Shown: positions 38,501 through 50,543, numbered from the stretch's first letter. The stretch: DNA of 64,000 nt from Paulownia fortunei (GCA_019321725.1 CM033108.1:8450060-8514059); one strand, 5' to 3'. Numbers and translations are program-made. The notes: generated by a model from the letters alone, not told the origin.

Positions 38501-41500
38501 AACTTCCATATTTATCCTATTATTGATGCACAAGTATATCAAAATAAAAACCTAAAAAAATATGCCTATTATGAATTATATCCCATGCAAATCAGAAATC
38601 AAAATATGCTAAAGATAAATATGAAACGATTCAGATTTCAAATCTCATAATTCCAAAATATCAATCGAGAAATTTAACTTTAATCTGTTTTGACAATAAA
38701 CTAAGAATTCATTCAGTTTTTTATTCCATATTTTTTTATTATAATCACAGAAAATTGTTCAATTAAAAACTAAATTTATGAACCATCATTTTTTTTATAT
38801 ATATGATGTTCAACATATTATTCTAATATGCACTAAGAACAAGGATTTAGCTAATCAGTAGATTTCACTCTAAGACTTAGGGTAGTCTTTTCTCATGGTA
38901 GATCATCTTCTAGATATTAGTGATACCTAGTCCCAGATTACTCACAAGTGACTTTCACTCCTAAGAATATGTAGCTTTTTCCGTCAGAAGCCTCCAAGTT
39001 CTTAGTTTTAGAAAATTCTAGTACAATAATTAATGGAATTTTTCTGAAGTCTACTCAAGTTTAAGGTCAAAACAGTCAAAGCTGTCATTCAAAATTGAGA
39101 TTTCAGAATTTAGAAATATCAAAATCTGATCATACTAGACATTCAATGCAGTATGCCTAATGCAAGTCCTAATATGATATGCATGAATCAACAAATAAAA
39201 ACCAAGTCCTATCAACTATGTCCTAATAGAATGCTGGAACATAATCTACATCTGATAGTGTGTGCAATATGGTGTTCCGACAACAAACTAAACATGCAAT
39301 CATAGAATGGAAATACCCTAAGGTTACATTTGGATGGAAGGATTTGGATTTGAGAGGAGGATTTGAGAGAAGGATTTCAAATGATTCGTTTTAAGATGGA
39401 TTTGAAATCCATCACAATGATTTCAAAAATAGTTCAAAATAGGAGTTTAAAGATTTGAAATTCGTTGAATCATGAGATTATCCAAACAAACTCAATGGAT
39501 TTGTTATTATGGATTTGAAATCCTTAGATTCAAATCAATCAATCCAAATGAAGCCTAAGACTTTCTTAATGCAGTGAATCTTTGTGCATCAACAACCTTG
39601 GTAAATATGTCAGCCAATTGATTTTCAGTTGTTACATGATCTATTATCACAATTCCACTTTCTACTAACTCTCAAATAAAGTGATGATGTATGTTGATGT
39701 GTTTTGTCATCGAGTGCTGAACTGAATTTTTAAAAATATTTATAGCACTTAGGTTATCACAAAATATATTCATTGAAGTTTGCACAATTCAATAGTCAGC
39801 AAGCATTTGCTTCATCCACAGGAGTTGCGAACAATAATTTCCACATGCAATATACTCACATTCAGCAGTAGATAGGGATACACAATTTTGTTTCCAACTA
39901 AACAAAAGAAATAAACAATCACCTAAAAGAAACAACCACGTGATGTGCTTTTCTTATCATCCACGTCACCAGCCTAGTCAACATCACTATAACCTGCAAG
40001 ATTTGAATTAGTGTCCTTGGAATACCATATATCATAGTCAGATATACTATTCACATATCTAATGATTCATTTGACTGCTTTCAGATGTGAGTCCTTAGGA
40101 TCAGATTGGTACCTGGGATAAACACCTACACTAAAGCAAATATCAAGCCTAGAAGCAATAAGATATAAAAGACTTCCAATCATGCTTCTGTATAGTGATG
40201 TTACAACAGATGTTCCAACATCATCTTTGGACAATTTGTCATTAGTGCCCATAGGAGTTCTAATGTGTTTAGTGTTCTCTAGTCCAAATTTCTTCACTAG
40301 GTTTCGTGCATATTTGCTCTGAGAAATAAAAATCCCATCATTAAGTTGCTTGACTTGTAAACCTATAAAGTAATTTAACTCACCAACCATACTCATCTCA
40401 AACTCTTTAGACATTTGTTCAACAAACTCATCAACATTATATTAAAGGTTGATCCAAAAACTGTCATCCACATAAATCTGTGGGATGATCAAACTTGTGT
40501 TCGAACATCTAATGAACAAAGTTTTATCATCTCCCCCTCTCTTATAGCCTTTATTAACTAGAAAGTTTGTCAAACGCTCATACCAAACTCTAGGAGCTTG
40601 TTTCAATCTATACAAGACCTTTTTAAATTTATAGTCATGATTAGGATAATGTGGATTTCCAAAACCCTTAGGTTATTCTACATTGGCCTTTTATTCAAAA
40701 ACCTATTCACAAAGACACTTTTGGCATCCATTTGATAGAGTTTGAAATTCATTAAGCATGCAATAGTCAAAAGTAACCTAACAGACTTTAACCTGGCTAC
40801 GGGGGCAAAGGTTTTATCAAAATCAATTCCCTCAATTTGTGTGTAACCTTGTACAATCAAACTAGCTTTGTTCCTTGTAATATTCCCAAACTTATCAGTT
40901 TTATTCTTAAAGATCCATTTGGTATCTATTACATTAGATTCTTTAGGTTTAGGAACTGGAGTCCATACATCATTCCTAACAAATTGACCTAATTCCTCTT
41001 GCATAGCATTAACCCAAAATTCATCTTTCAAAACTTCATTGACATTTTTTTGTTCAATAAAGGAAATGTTGCAAACGTACCTCCCCATGTCTCTATAATT
41101 GAGCTTAAGCTTGTGCCTTATCCTCATCCCATTAGTGAGGGTTCCAATTACCTAATTTGAAGGATGGTCCTTTTGAATTCTGGCAGGTGGTTCTCTTTTG
41201 GGTGAATCTATCTCATCAGAACTGTCTATTCCATCCGATGTTATCACACAATCTGGAACAACAAATGGAACATCAGAGTAAACATTTTGTTCCTCTGAAT
41301 TTTAGGAGTCCAGTAGATTATTTGCTTCATCAGTCTGACTGTCAATTTCCTCTTCCAAGAAAAATTCTGCAAAATCAAAAAGTCATCAATAACTATATTA
41401 GAAAATTCCATAGCTGCTTGAGTTCTTATGTTAAACACACGATAGGCTCTACTGTGAGTGGAATATCCGATGAAAACTGCTTATCATGTTTTATATCAAA

Positions 41501-44500
41501 CTTTCTCAAATATTCACGGTGATTAAATATAAAACACTTAGCACCAAACATATGAAAGTATTTGAGATTTGATTTCTTACCTTTTTAGATTTCATAAGGA
41601 GTTTTACCAGAACAATGTCTTAAGTGAACTATGTTGGATATGTAACAAGCAGTACTAATAGCTTCAGCCCACACCTTTCGAGTCAACTTCTTAGAGTTGA
41701 GCATGACTCAAACCATTTCTTGGAAAGTCTTATTCTTCCTCTTAACCAATTCTATTGATGAGTCTTAGGGCTGAAAACTCATGAGTTATATCGTACTTAT
41801 CACAATAATCATTTAAAACAATGTTCTCAAATTTCTTTCCATGGTCACTTCTAATCCTAATAATTTAACTAATTTCACTATTTTTTTTTAATTTTTAATC
41901 TTGCACAAAATTTCTTAGAAACATGAAAATTTTCAGATTTCTCTCTCAAAAAATCAACCTAAGTATACCTAGAGAAATCATCTACATAAATAAACATGTA
42001 TTTCTTACCACCGAAGCTTTCAACCTGCATAAGACCTATCAGATCCATGTGTAAAAGTTCTAAATTCCATGATGTACCTACATGTTGGAATATGGGATGA
42101 GACACATTTCTGTTTGCCCAATTAACATGGACCACAGACACCATCTTTTTTTTTACTCAGTTTTGACACTCCCAGAACTGCACTTGCATTCACAAGTTTA
42201 GTTAAGCTTTTAGAATTTAAGTGCCCAAGCTTCTAGTGCCAAATCTCAGTCTCATCATGTGTGATATTCAAATAGGTCATTTGATATTCTAGTAGGTAAC
42301 AATTATCTACTGACCTTTTATCTGTTATTACACAATAGTTAGTATCATTAAAAACCTGATATAAATCTTTAGTAAAATGAACAAACAGATTTTGATCACA
42401 TAATTGACTAATACTAATCAAGTTTATCTTAAGGCCTTCAATCAATAGCACATTCTTTAATCTAGGTAAACCTTTAACATCAAATGTACCTTTACCAAGA
42501 ATCTGTCCAGATACTCCATCCCCAAAAGTCATACAACCTTTCTCAATACTTTGAAAGTTTGATAAATTGATTTTATTACTATTCATGTACCTAGAACAAC
42601 CACTATCAAAGTACTAAGATTCATAAGTAGATGCTTTCAAGGGTATATTTGCAACATTATACCTAAGATCAGACTTTATAATCCAAATTCTACATGGAAA
42701 ATCATCTTTCAGTTGGATTTTAATATTTGGTGTCTATTTAGAAGTAGATTTTGGCTCATGTTCAAACTTTTGAGAGAATGATATTCTAACATGATTTACA
42801 CTCCACAGGTTATTTTTCAATTTGAAACACTTAGGAATTATTTCAGTTGGATTTTAATCTTTGGTGTATGTTTAGAAGCAGATTTTGGCCCTTGTTCAAA
42901 CTTTCCAGAGAATGATGTTCTAACATGCTTTCCATTTTACATCTTATTTTTCAATTTGAAACACTTAGGACTTATACGATCAGGAATATGACATTAATTA
43001 CATATTAGTACAAACCTTCTTAGCCAAGGCTTTTGAAAAACTTTTTTCTTTCTAGAATCAAAGATGGATGGTTTTGGTAAAGCACCTTTCACAAATTCAA
43101 TCTTTGATTTTGGATCTTTTTTCGTGTTCGAACACTCACCAATATAGCATATACCTTGATGATTCCCTCCAACTTGTCCAGTAGAGAGAATCTCATCAAG
43201 TTTGGCTTTACCAGTGTTCATTCTGAACAAAAAGGCTTTGGTCCTTTCCAGCTCAGCAATAGTGCTTTTGAGCAACTTACCTTTTTCAGCAATTTGAAGT
43301 TTGAATTGGTTCAACTTGTGTTGTAACTCAGCTATCTGACATGTGAGCTCAACAATCCGTCCATCTAATGACTTGTTTGTCTTACAGACTTCAAGCGATT
43401 TTTGGTATATCAATTTGCATATTGTTTGGATGTCCTCATCACTTGGCTCATCTTCGTCACTACTGCAGTCAGAAATCCCATCAGTAGAAAAACTTTGAAC
43501 AACCTTTTCTTTACCTTTTGAAGTAATGTCAGTACTGGTTTTTGAAAAACATGATGTTCCAACTTGTGAAATAACATTTTCCAGACTAGATAATTACATC
43601 TTGTTTAGCTAATAGAGCAACATGGTTGCTCACAGCATCATCACTTTCTTCTTAGTTGTCATCTGAATCAGCTCACTCCAAGTTATGTTTAGTGATCTTC
43701 CTTTTTTCTTGAGAGTATTTGCATATTTTGATTAAATCTATCTATAACCTTTACACTCTTTGTATTGGATCCGTTTGTCTTTCCTGTCATAAAAAAATGA
43801 AGAAGGATTAGAATCACTTTTATTTCTAGGAGTATCAAAACTCTTGCCTCCTTTGGATATTTGATTTTACATCTTTTTTAAAAACTTTCCAAAGTTTTTT
43901 GTAAGAAGAATTAGTGGATCGGTCATGTCTTGATCATCAGTTTAAGCATCATCTTCGATTTCATGAGCTTCAGATTGTAGCGCAATTCTTTTGTCTTTCT
44001 GTCGTTTATTTTGTTTCAAATTCATTTCAAAGGTCTTAGTGAGCCCATAAGTTCATCAAGATGCATATTGGTTACATCTTTAGCCTCCTTGATAGCAATA
44101 ACTTTGTGAGTAAACCTATTAAGTAGGGATCTCAGTATCTTCCTCACCAGCTTTGTGTCCTCATATTTTTCACCTAAGGCATGACACTCATTTGCAATGT
44201 CACAAAGTTTGGCGTTGAATTTAGCAAAGGTTTTGTAATCTTCCATTATGAGGTCTTCAAATCTGGAAACTAACATTTGTAACTTTGAAAGTCTGACGGA
44301 TGCAGTTCCTTCATAAGCTATTTGAAGTATGTCGCAGTTTCACATGTTGCAATCAACCTGAATTGGTTTGAGTCAACAATGCTAAAGATCCCGTTCAATG
44401 CCTTGGAATTACTACTTGAAAGTTTATTGTCAGATATTGTCCACAAATCTTCTAGCCTGAGAACAACTTTCCTTTTTTCATTCTCCATGACTGGATGTTG

Positions 44501-47500
44501 CCAAACAGAGATAACAGATTTTCATGCCTTATCATCAACTGAAGGCTCTCATTCTAACTTTCTAGTACGAGTAGTTAGAACCTTCCAGTATTGGTGGACT
44601 TGTAACCAAACCGCCTTCTCATAGAATACTCATATCTGTAAAGATTCGATAATAAATTAATCCAAAATCTCATTAAGTATGTCTATTCCAATTAATGTTT
44701 GAACAAAGGTTAGAACATAAAAAGAAATGCACATTGGAATTTAAAATTGACGCCATCAATTTTAATGAGGTTTGGATATCAAATATCCCACTCCTCTAAG
44801 CCACGCCCAAAGAGAAAACAATCCATTATTGGTAAGTTTAATACAATACAATAATTGGACTTATAAAACAAAACTAAAGACTCCCTTTTTGTTTTGATGT
44901 CATTCTTGTATTGATCTCCTCGACTTGAATCTGCCTCGTTGAACTCCTTTCAATGTTGACCGCCGTCAAACAGCTGAGCGCTCTCTCTCGAGAACTCACC
45001 TCCCTCTCTCGAATGATGTTCAATGCATTGTTCTAATATAGTCTAGAACAAACTTAAATCTCCAGTGCTGGCTTGAAACTCGAACTTCAATCACAATCTT
45101 GATGAACACTGGAGAGGGAATCGGCTGCCTTTTATCTCTGGATTTCTTCTCAAAAATCAGCAGCATATACTATCATGTGTTTATGTTTTAATATACAAAA
45201 CACTCTAGTTGATTCCTAACCTAATACATAGAAAGATTCCTAGTCTATTACAAAGACTTTCCTTCCAGAACTTTTCTATATACAGCTGTGTGTAATTATG
45301 AATCTTGGAATTCAAGATTACATCAATTTCCTACTCTAAATAATGAATCACGATTTCTTGAAATAGTAAGAAATCTGTCAAGTCTTCTTTTGATAAGGTA
45401 AGTCCATAATAACTCCAATTAAATGACTAAATTACACGGACTTAACAAGTACAAGTAAAATTATCGAGTATTTTCATGTTTTCTGTTCTCAGTATGAGAC
45501 ATTTGGTGTTGTAATGAGGCTTATAATATCCTATATGCCATTTTTAGATTAAGTTCATATTCAAAAACCAAAAAAATTAAAATAAAACAGAAAAAAATAA
45601 GATTGGTTTGGCAATGCAGAAAATAAGTTGAAAGGGAAGGTGGGGAAAGCAGCATACTTGGAGAACTGGATCTCGACGATCACATCTCTAACGGCGGGCG
45701 ATTCGGCCTTTGATGTAAATTTTGATTGGGAAGAAGAAGAAGTTGGAGTTCCAGGGGCATTCTTCATCAACAACTTCCATCATACTGAATTTTACCTTAA
45801 GACACTCACCATTGAACATGTCCCTGGTCATGGCCGACTCCACTTTGTTTGCAACTCTTGGGTTTATCCAGTTGATAAGTACAAAACACACCGTGTTTTC
45901 TTCACTAATCAGGTACACCCTTACAATATGTTTTTTCTACCCTACGATATCCTTTCCTTGATGATTTTGTCATAATTATTTAGCGGATGTCTGTCTAAAC
46001 TTCTTTTTATTGTGACATATCTTGTAAGCTTATTATATAGTTGACACATTTTATAAGATGTTTAACTGTTTAGTGTTGACTTTCTTTGCAATTCTTGGAT
46101 TCAAAAAGGAAAAAAAAGAAAGGGTTTATAAGATGTGTCAACTATAAAATAAGTACTGTGAAAAAAAAAAAAAATCTTGGCCTTTTTTTTACACTAGTAC
46201 ATTCTCTCCTCGATGATCTTGGCATAATTATTTAGAGAGTAGTAGTGTTTAGTTTTAGTTAAAAATTTAAAGAAATAGCTACGCGTTCCAATGGTAAGTT
46301 CAGTAAAAAAAAGAAAGGAACAAAGTAATGAGACCCTCTTATTTTTTAAAAATCTTACAGGCACTTATAGATGACTAAATGAATATCTATTATCCTTAAG
46401 AAGCCATCTAATGTTTTAGAACTTTAAAAGTTGTAAGAACATAAAATATTTATACAACTTAGAAATTATTTGCTTTAACCTAATCAAATACCCTCTCAAT
46501 TAATGTCAAAATCGTGCGTAGTTCATAGTTCATGCAATTAACAGGAATTCAAAGATGAATCTTGATGCTAATACAATTTGGGGCATTTCATACAGGCAGT
46601 TTTTCCACACTTCTCTTATGATATAGTATACTTTTTTTGCATCCCATCTCAACAAAATTTCTTCTCTCTTCAGCAATCTAGTGTTTGTCAACTTGAACAA
46701 GTATGAATCTTGAGAATGCACTAATCCAACAGTACTTAGAAACAAATAGAAGAAATACCCATACAAAATATATATATTGCAAATTATGCATGTTCTGAGG
46801 TTACCAGACTTCATTTGGGACTGGGAAGTTTTTGCCTTGAAAAATTATTAATATGATACTTAATAATTCATTATAGTCTTTCAATTGCTAAACCGAAAAC
46901 GAAAAAAATAGTTCTAGTCTTTGGAGTTTTTTCTCCATCTTGGAAGGCAAATTTCTCATTTAGAGAAGCACTAAAGTGTGACTTTTTGTTCAGACCTATC
47001 TTCCAAGTGAAACACCAGCACCACTACTTCAGTACAGAGAAGAAGAACTAGTGAGCTTGAGAGGAGATGGAAGTGGGCAGCTGGAGGAATGGGACAGGGT
47101 ATATGACTATGCTTACTACAACGATTTAGGAGATCCAGACAAGGGAGAAGATTATGCTCGGCCGGTCCTTGGGGGTTCTTCAGTGTATCCTTATCCTCGC
47201 AGGGGAAGAACAGGCAGACCTCCCACAAAGACAGGTTAGGCGTGCTGAATAGTTTCCATACGAGTCGATAGAAATCTTTTTGACCCTCTAAAGCATCCTA
47301 CATCTCTAAGCAATTCATGCAGTTGTCACTTGATAATTTGGAAATTTTTGGAAACGAAACATTGCATTATCTAAGATAATTGGTACTCATTTTCATAACA
47401 ACAGATCCCAATAATGAGAGCAGGATTCCACAGCTTATGGGCTTAAACATATATGTTCCAAGAGACGAACGATTTGGACACGTGAAGATGTCAGATTTCC

Positions 47501-49877
47501 TTGCATACGGCCTGAAATCCATCCTCCAGTTTCTTCTCCCTGAGTTTAAGGATCTGTGTGACAGCACTCGTAATGAGTTTGATAGCTTCGAAGATGTTCT
47601 TCAAATATACGAAGGTGGACTCAAGCTGCCAGATGGCCCTCTGCTCAAAAGTGTATTTGATAGCATTCCCTTGGAGTTGTTCAAGGAACTTCTTCGCAGA
47701 GATGGTGATGAGGGACTTTTTAAATTTCCAATGCCACAGGTGATCCAAGGTATGTGAACATCGGTTTAATAATACAAAACTCTAGGCCTTACATCCATCA
47801 TATGGATTACACTTAACTAGATGTTGTGACAGAGGATAAATCTGCGTGGAGATCGGATGAAGAATTTGTGAGAGAGATGTTGGCAGGAATCAACCCTGTT
47901 ATAATTAGTCGTCTCCAGGTACCTACACTCCCTCAATTCATTTGTTAGTGCGACGTGGAAGCCTTAATGTGTTATTTCGCTTTCATAAAATGGAAAACAT
48001 TGGTCCAAGTATGATATCTGCCGAAAATTTTGAACGTGCAGGAGTTTCCTCCAACAAGTAATCTGGACCCAACATTGTATGGCAAACAAACTAGCACAAT
48101 AACACGAGATGATGTGGGGAATCAGTTAGATGGGCTCATTATTGATGAGGTGATTACTAGGTTCTCAATTTAGTGATCTTTATTCATCCAGTTCTAGTGA
48201 ACGTAAACCTGTAAGATTTTATCTACAGGCAATAAAGGCCAATCTGCTATTCATTTTGGATCATCACGACACTGTTATGCCATATCTAAGGCGAATTAAC
48301 ATGACTACCTCAAAAACTTATGCTTCAAGGACTCTGCTTTTCTTGAAAAATGATGGGCGTTTGAAGCCTTTAGCAATTGAACTGAGCCTACCACATCCTG
48401 ATGGAGACCAGTTTGGTCCCATTAGCAAAGTATACACTCCAGCTGAAGATGGTGTTGAGGGTTCCATTTGGCAATTGGCCAAAGCATATGTTGCAGTGAA
48501 TGATTCTGGAGTACATCAGCTCATCAGCCACTGGTACAACAACAATGCCAACAAAATGCTTCAATCATATTCCCTTTTATCCAATCATTTTTCTTCTTTT
48601 CATCTATTTGTTGGGCTTTATTCGCAGGCTACACACACATGCAGTGATTGAGCCATTTGTGATTGCAGCAAATAGGCAGCTGAGCGTGCTTCACCCCATT
48701 TATAAGCTTCTGCATCCTCACTTCCGTGACACGATGAACATCAATGCTTTTGGACGACAAATCATAATTAATGCCGGCGGGATTCTTGAGGCAACTGTGT
48801 TTCCGGCAAAGTATTCCATGGAGATGTCTGCTGTGATTTATAAGGCTTGGGTTTTCCCTGATCAAGCACTTCCAATTGATCTAGTGAAAAGGTAAGATCC
48901 TAGGCATGCACCTCTCAACAATGTTTATAGATTCATAATGTAAACTTAAATCCAGAAGCAGAAACTTAAATGGTACTAAAAAATGTGCAAGAGTTATCTC
49001 AATTATGTGAAAGTGAAATATCCGCCTAAAATCATGTAAGAATGAAGTACGCATGACCTGGGAATGTGATCAGGAGGGGTTAGTATCTGACTAATAATGA
49101 CATGATCACTTGCATTTTTCCAGAGGAATGGCAGTGGAGGACTCAAATTCTCCACACGGCCTCAGCTTACTAATTGAGGACTATCCTTATGCTGTGGATG
49201 GACTAAAAATCTGGTCAGCAATAAAAACTTGGGTAGAGGACTACTGCAACTTATACTACGTATCAGACGACGTGGTTCAGAAAGACACTGAGCTACAATC
49301 CTGGTGGAAGGAGCTCCGAGAAGAGGGTCATGGCGACAAGAAAAATGAGCCCTGGTGGCCTAAAATGCAGACACGAAAAGAGCTGATAGACTCCTGCACC
49401 ATCATCATATGGATGGCATCTGCCCTTCATGCAGCAGTGAATTTTGGGCAGTACCCTTATGCCGGTTACATGCCTAATCGCCCTACCTCAAGCCGCCAGT
49501 TCATGCCTGAGCCTGGCACTCCTGAATATGATGAGCTGATCACCAACCCTGACAAGGTTTTCCTGAGAACAATTACAGCTAGGCTGCAGACGTTACTCGG
49601 CATCGCCCTGATTGAAATTTTATCAAGGCATTCCTCAGATGAGATCTACCTTGGACAGAGGGACACCCCTGAATGGACAAAAGATGCAAAACCACTTGAA
49701 GATTTTGAAAAGTTTGGCAAGAAGTTGGCTGAAATAGAGGAAGGAATCATACAGATGAACATTGATGAGAAATGGAAAAACAGGGTTGGACCTGTCAAGG
49801 TGCCATACACTTTGCTGTATCCTACAAGCAGAGGTGGACTTACAGGCAAGGGAATTCCCAACAGTGTGTCAATTTAA
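29509..49877 (+). CDS. LOX: LOX-B: 9-lipoxygenase-type enzyme with Gly at the Coffa site, nine exons, 865 aa
   Basis: Coding exons: 29509-29710, 45620-45912, 46994-47234, 47405-47749, 47833-47918, 48042-48149, 48229-48533, 48628-48891, 49124-49877. All junctions are GT-AG and the spliced frame is open (2598 nt with stop). Exons 3 and 5-9 have exactly the LOX-A lengths. It opens [13 protein letters not shown], as in typical cytosolic 9-LOXs. PLAT/C2 spans about residues 50-165, then the catalytic domain. Iron ligands are H521, H526, H717, N721 and I865. T583-V584 is the 9-LOX-type pair. Residue 569 is Gly (GGA at 48752-48754, in NAFGRQ), where LOX-A and known plant S-lipoxygenases have Ala. 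Intron 1 is 15,909 bp and holds a copia element. Exon 1 could in principle belong to another transcript, but phase and sequence fit. Confidence 0.92.
29723..29766 (+). repeat. (CT)n-(CA)n compound microsatellite at the start of LOX-B intron 1
   Basis: About 12 CT followed by about 10 CA dinucleotides, beginning 13 bp after the exon 1 donor site. Confidence 0.9.
29767..34964. other. LOX-B intron 1, part upstream of the copia element
   Basis: 5.2 kb of AT-rich DNA without a supported gene. It has a (TA)n run at about 32491-32522 and many A/T homopolymers. Frames near 30838 and 34119-34513 overlap on both strands and show no motif. Some of it is probably decayed transposon sequence, but no ends were identified. 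Confidence 0.5.
34965..36035 (-). repeat. copia 3' LTR
   Basis: Matches 44637-45436, for example 'ctctggatttcttctcg' and 'ctctagttgattccta'. Its inner edge is set by the adjacent polypurine tract: on the minus strand 'gggggagat' is followed by TGTGAAG. About 250 bp at 35775-36010 are missing from the other LTR. Confidence 0.8.
36350..38217 (-). pseudogene. copia third ORF (env position), degenerate; plant-transposon-protein-like
   Basis: It starts on the minus strand at about 38217 ([13 protein letters not shown]) and continues through frames 37593-37204, 37202-36843 and 36777-36478 with several stops and a 20-bp tandem duplication (about 36891-36932) that shifts the frame. The middle part has [28 protein letters not shown] and a later [15 protein letters not shown]. 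This resembles the 'putative plant transposon protein' domain seen downstream of pol in many plant retroelements. It occupies the env-like position of sireviruses; no envelope function is implied. Confidence 0.6.
39322..39555. mobile_element. Tourist-like MITE (PIF/Harbinger type), 234 bp
   Basis: Inverted ends 'GGTTACATTTGGATGGA' (left) and the reverse complement of the right end 'GGCTTCATTTGGATTGA' are flanked by TAA on both sides (39319-39321 and 39556-39558). The interior is full of 'ggatttgaaatcc'-like inverted phrases and is non-coding. It is nested in the copia element next to the RNase H region, so it inserted later. Confidence 0.8.
39560..41127 (-). pseudogene. copia reverse transcriptase and RNase H remnant
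   Basis: Frame 41127-40678 begins the reverse transcriptase, with [32 protein letters not shown] and [13 protein letters not shown]. The YVDD-type region lies between the two frames (about 40480-40430, near 'qIYVDDS' in a broken frame). Frame 40414-40067 continues with [15 protein letters not shown] and [17 protein letters not shown]. RNase H follows toward 39600 and is broken. The reading is interrupted by shifts, so it is inactive. Confidence 0.9.
41400..42590 (-). pseudogene. copia protease/integrase remnant
   Basis: Frame 42586-42233 resembles the protease-to-integrase linker ([29 protein letters not shown]), ending at the pre-integrase zinc region (ETEIWH). Frame 42144-41959 holds the integrase core start with [20 protein letters not shown] and YVDDFSRYT. 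The remainder to about 41400 is in broken frames. It is non-functional. Confidence 0.85.
42708..42975 (-). repeat. 134-bp tandem duplication inside copia gag
   Basis: 'ttcagttggattttaat' at 42708 recurs at 42842 and the following 120 bp match closely (for example 'tttcaatttgaaacacttag' in both copies). The duplication is local and diverged by several substitutions. Confidence 0.8.
42994..44630 (-). pseudogene. copia gag remnant
   Basis: Frame 44276-44022 carries a UBN2/gag-type stretch ([19 protein letters not shown] then [11 protein letters not shown]). A degenerate zinc knuckle lies near 43785-43740. Frame 43413-42994 is a coiled-coil-like segment (leucine and glutamate rich) before the protease region. 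Stops lie between the fragments. Confidence 0.8.
44637..45436 (-). repeat. copia 5' LTR
   Basis: Matches 34965-36035, begins TGTAAAG and ends near 'attaca' on the plus strand. It ends about 184 bp before LOX-B exon 2. Relative to the other LTR it has lost about 250 bp after 'gtccataataactc'. Confidence 0.78.
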
Positions 49878-50329
49878 AGCTTTATGAATTTTAAGGCGAC
49901 ACCTTTATCTCTCATATGATGTGTATGGACGCATACATGAAAACTATTAAAGACGGTGTACAATTAGGACTTAGAGAGACTCTAAACTCGTTTCTTGAAA
50001 CTTGAAAGTATACTATGACTTGATCGAATTAATCAATAAAAATTACATGTTATTGTATCTCCAATTTGATTCTCGATGGATTTTGTGCATAGCATTTTCA
50101 TTGTCAAACAAAATAAATTTTTAAATTTTATTAATTCTTAATGGATCACTGCTCATGTGCCAAAAAGATATTATACTAAGTTTTGGTCCCTAAGCTTTTC
50201 TCTTAACAATTAAATAATCTTAATGGACCAAAATAACATCATACACTCAAGGAATTAAAGAAAAATCTTATTTTCAGACCAAATGACAAAGGCTATGTCT
50301 GATCATTAGTGGGACTCACATTATATAGG
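49878..50329 (+). other. LOX-B 3' untranslated region and flank
   Basis: An AATAAA at 50035-50040 is followed by a TTGTA at about 50053, a plausible plant polyadenylation region about 160 bp after the stop codon. No further gene lies before the MULE-3 end near 50330. Confidence 0.55.
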
Positions 50330-50426
50330 CAAAAGTTTGTCCTTTAAGTTGGCCTACATACACATTTGGTTCTTTAAATTGATAAGATTTGATTTTAGTG
50401 CATTAAGTTTTCAAAATTGGCACAAC

Positions 50427-50543
50427 TTTACAAAATGAATTATACAACAAATAAAATTTACTGGCATGGTTGAACTCCACCAGTTTCAAAGGTCATGTGC
50501 ATAGACAGTCTACAGAACCATAAATCGGGCTCTGATACCATTT
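50427..50543 (-). mobile_element. LTR-retrotransposon leader with tRNA-Met primer-binding site
   Basis: On the minus strand the LTR end '...TGTTACA' is followed by TGGTATCAGAGC (plus-strand 50529-50540), the classic initiator-methionine tRNA primer site. Only about 110 bp of internal sequence remain; the body and second LTR are gone. Confidence 0.75.

Larger units (their letters stand above)
34965..45436 (-). mobile_element. Ty1/copia retrotransposon (sirevirus-like layout) in LOX-B intron 1
   Basis: The element lies antisense to LOX-B. Reading the minus strand: 5' LTR 45436-44637, gag about 44630-42990, protease/integrase about 42590-41400, reverse transcriptase 41127-40067, RNase H about 40060-39560, an extra ORF about 38217-36350, polypurine tract (plus strand 'aatctcccccttcgc', about 36035-36050), and 3' LTR 36035-34965. 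All frames carry stops or frameshifts. The two LTRs look about 90% identical where aligned, and one has lost about 250 bp, so the insertion is not recent. No target duplication was found and the primer site was not recognised. Confidence 0.88.

Noticed and set aside
45437..45441. 5-bp target duplication of the copia element
   Set aside because: 'cggac' after the right LTR does not match the bases before 34965; the ends may be slightly misplaced or the duplication eroded.
29509..49877. LOX-B as a pseudogene because of the transposon-filled intron
   Set aside because: All nine exons, every GT-AG junction and the full reading frame are intact, and all iron ligands are present.
50427..50543. tRNA gene suggested by the TGGTATCAGAGC sequence
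   Set aside because: It is only the 12-nt primer-binding complement beside an LTR; no tRNA arms are present.
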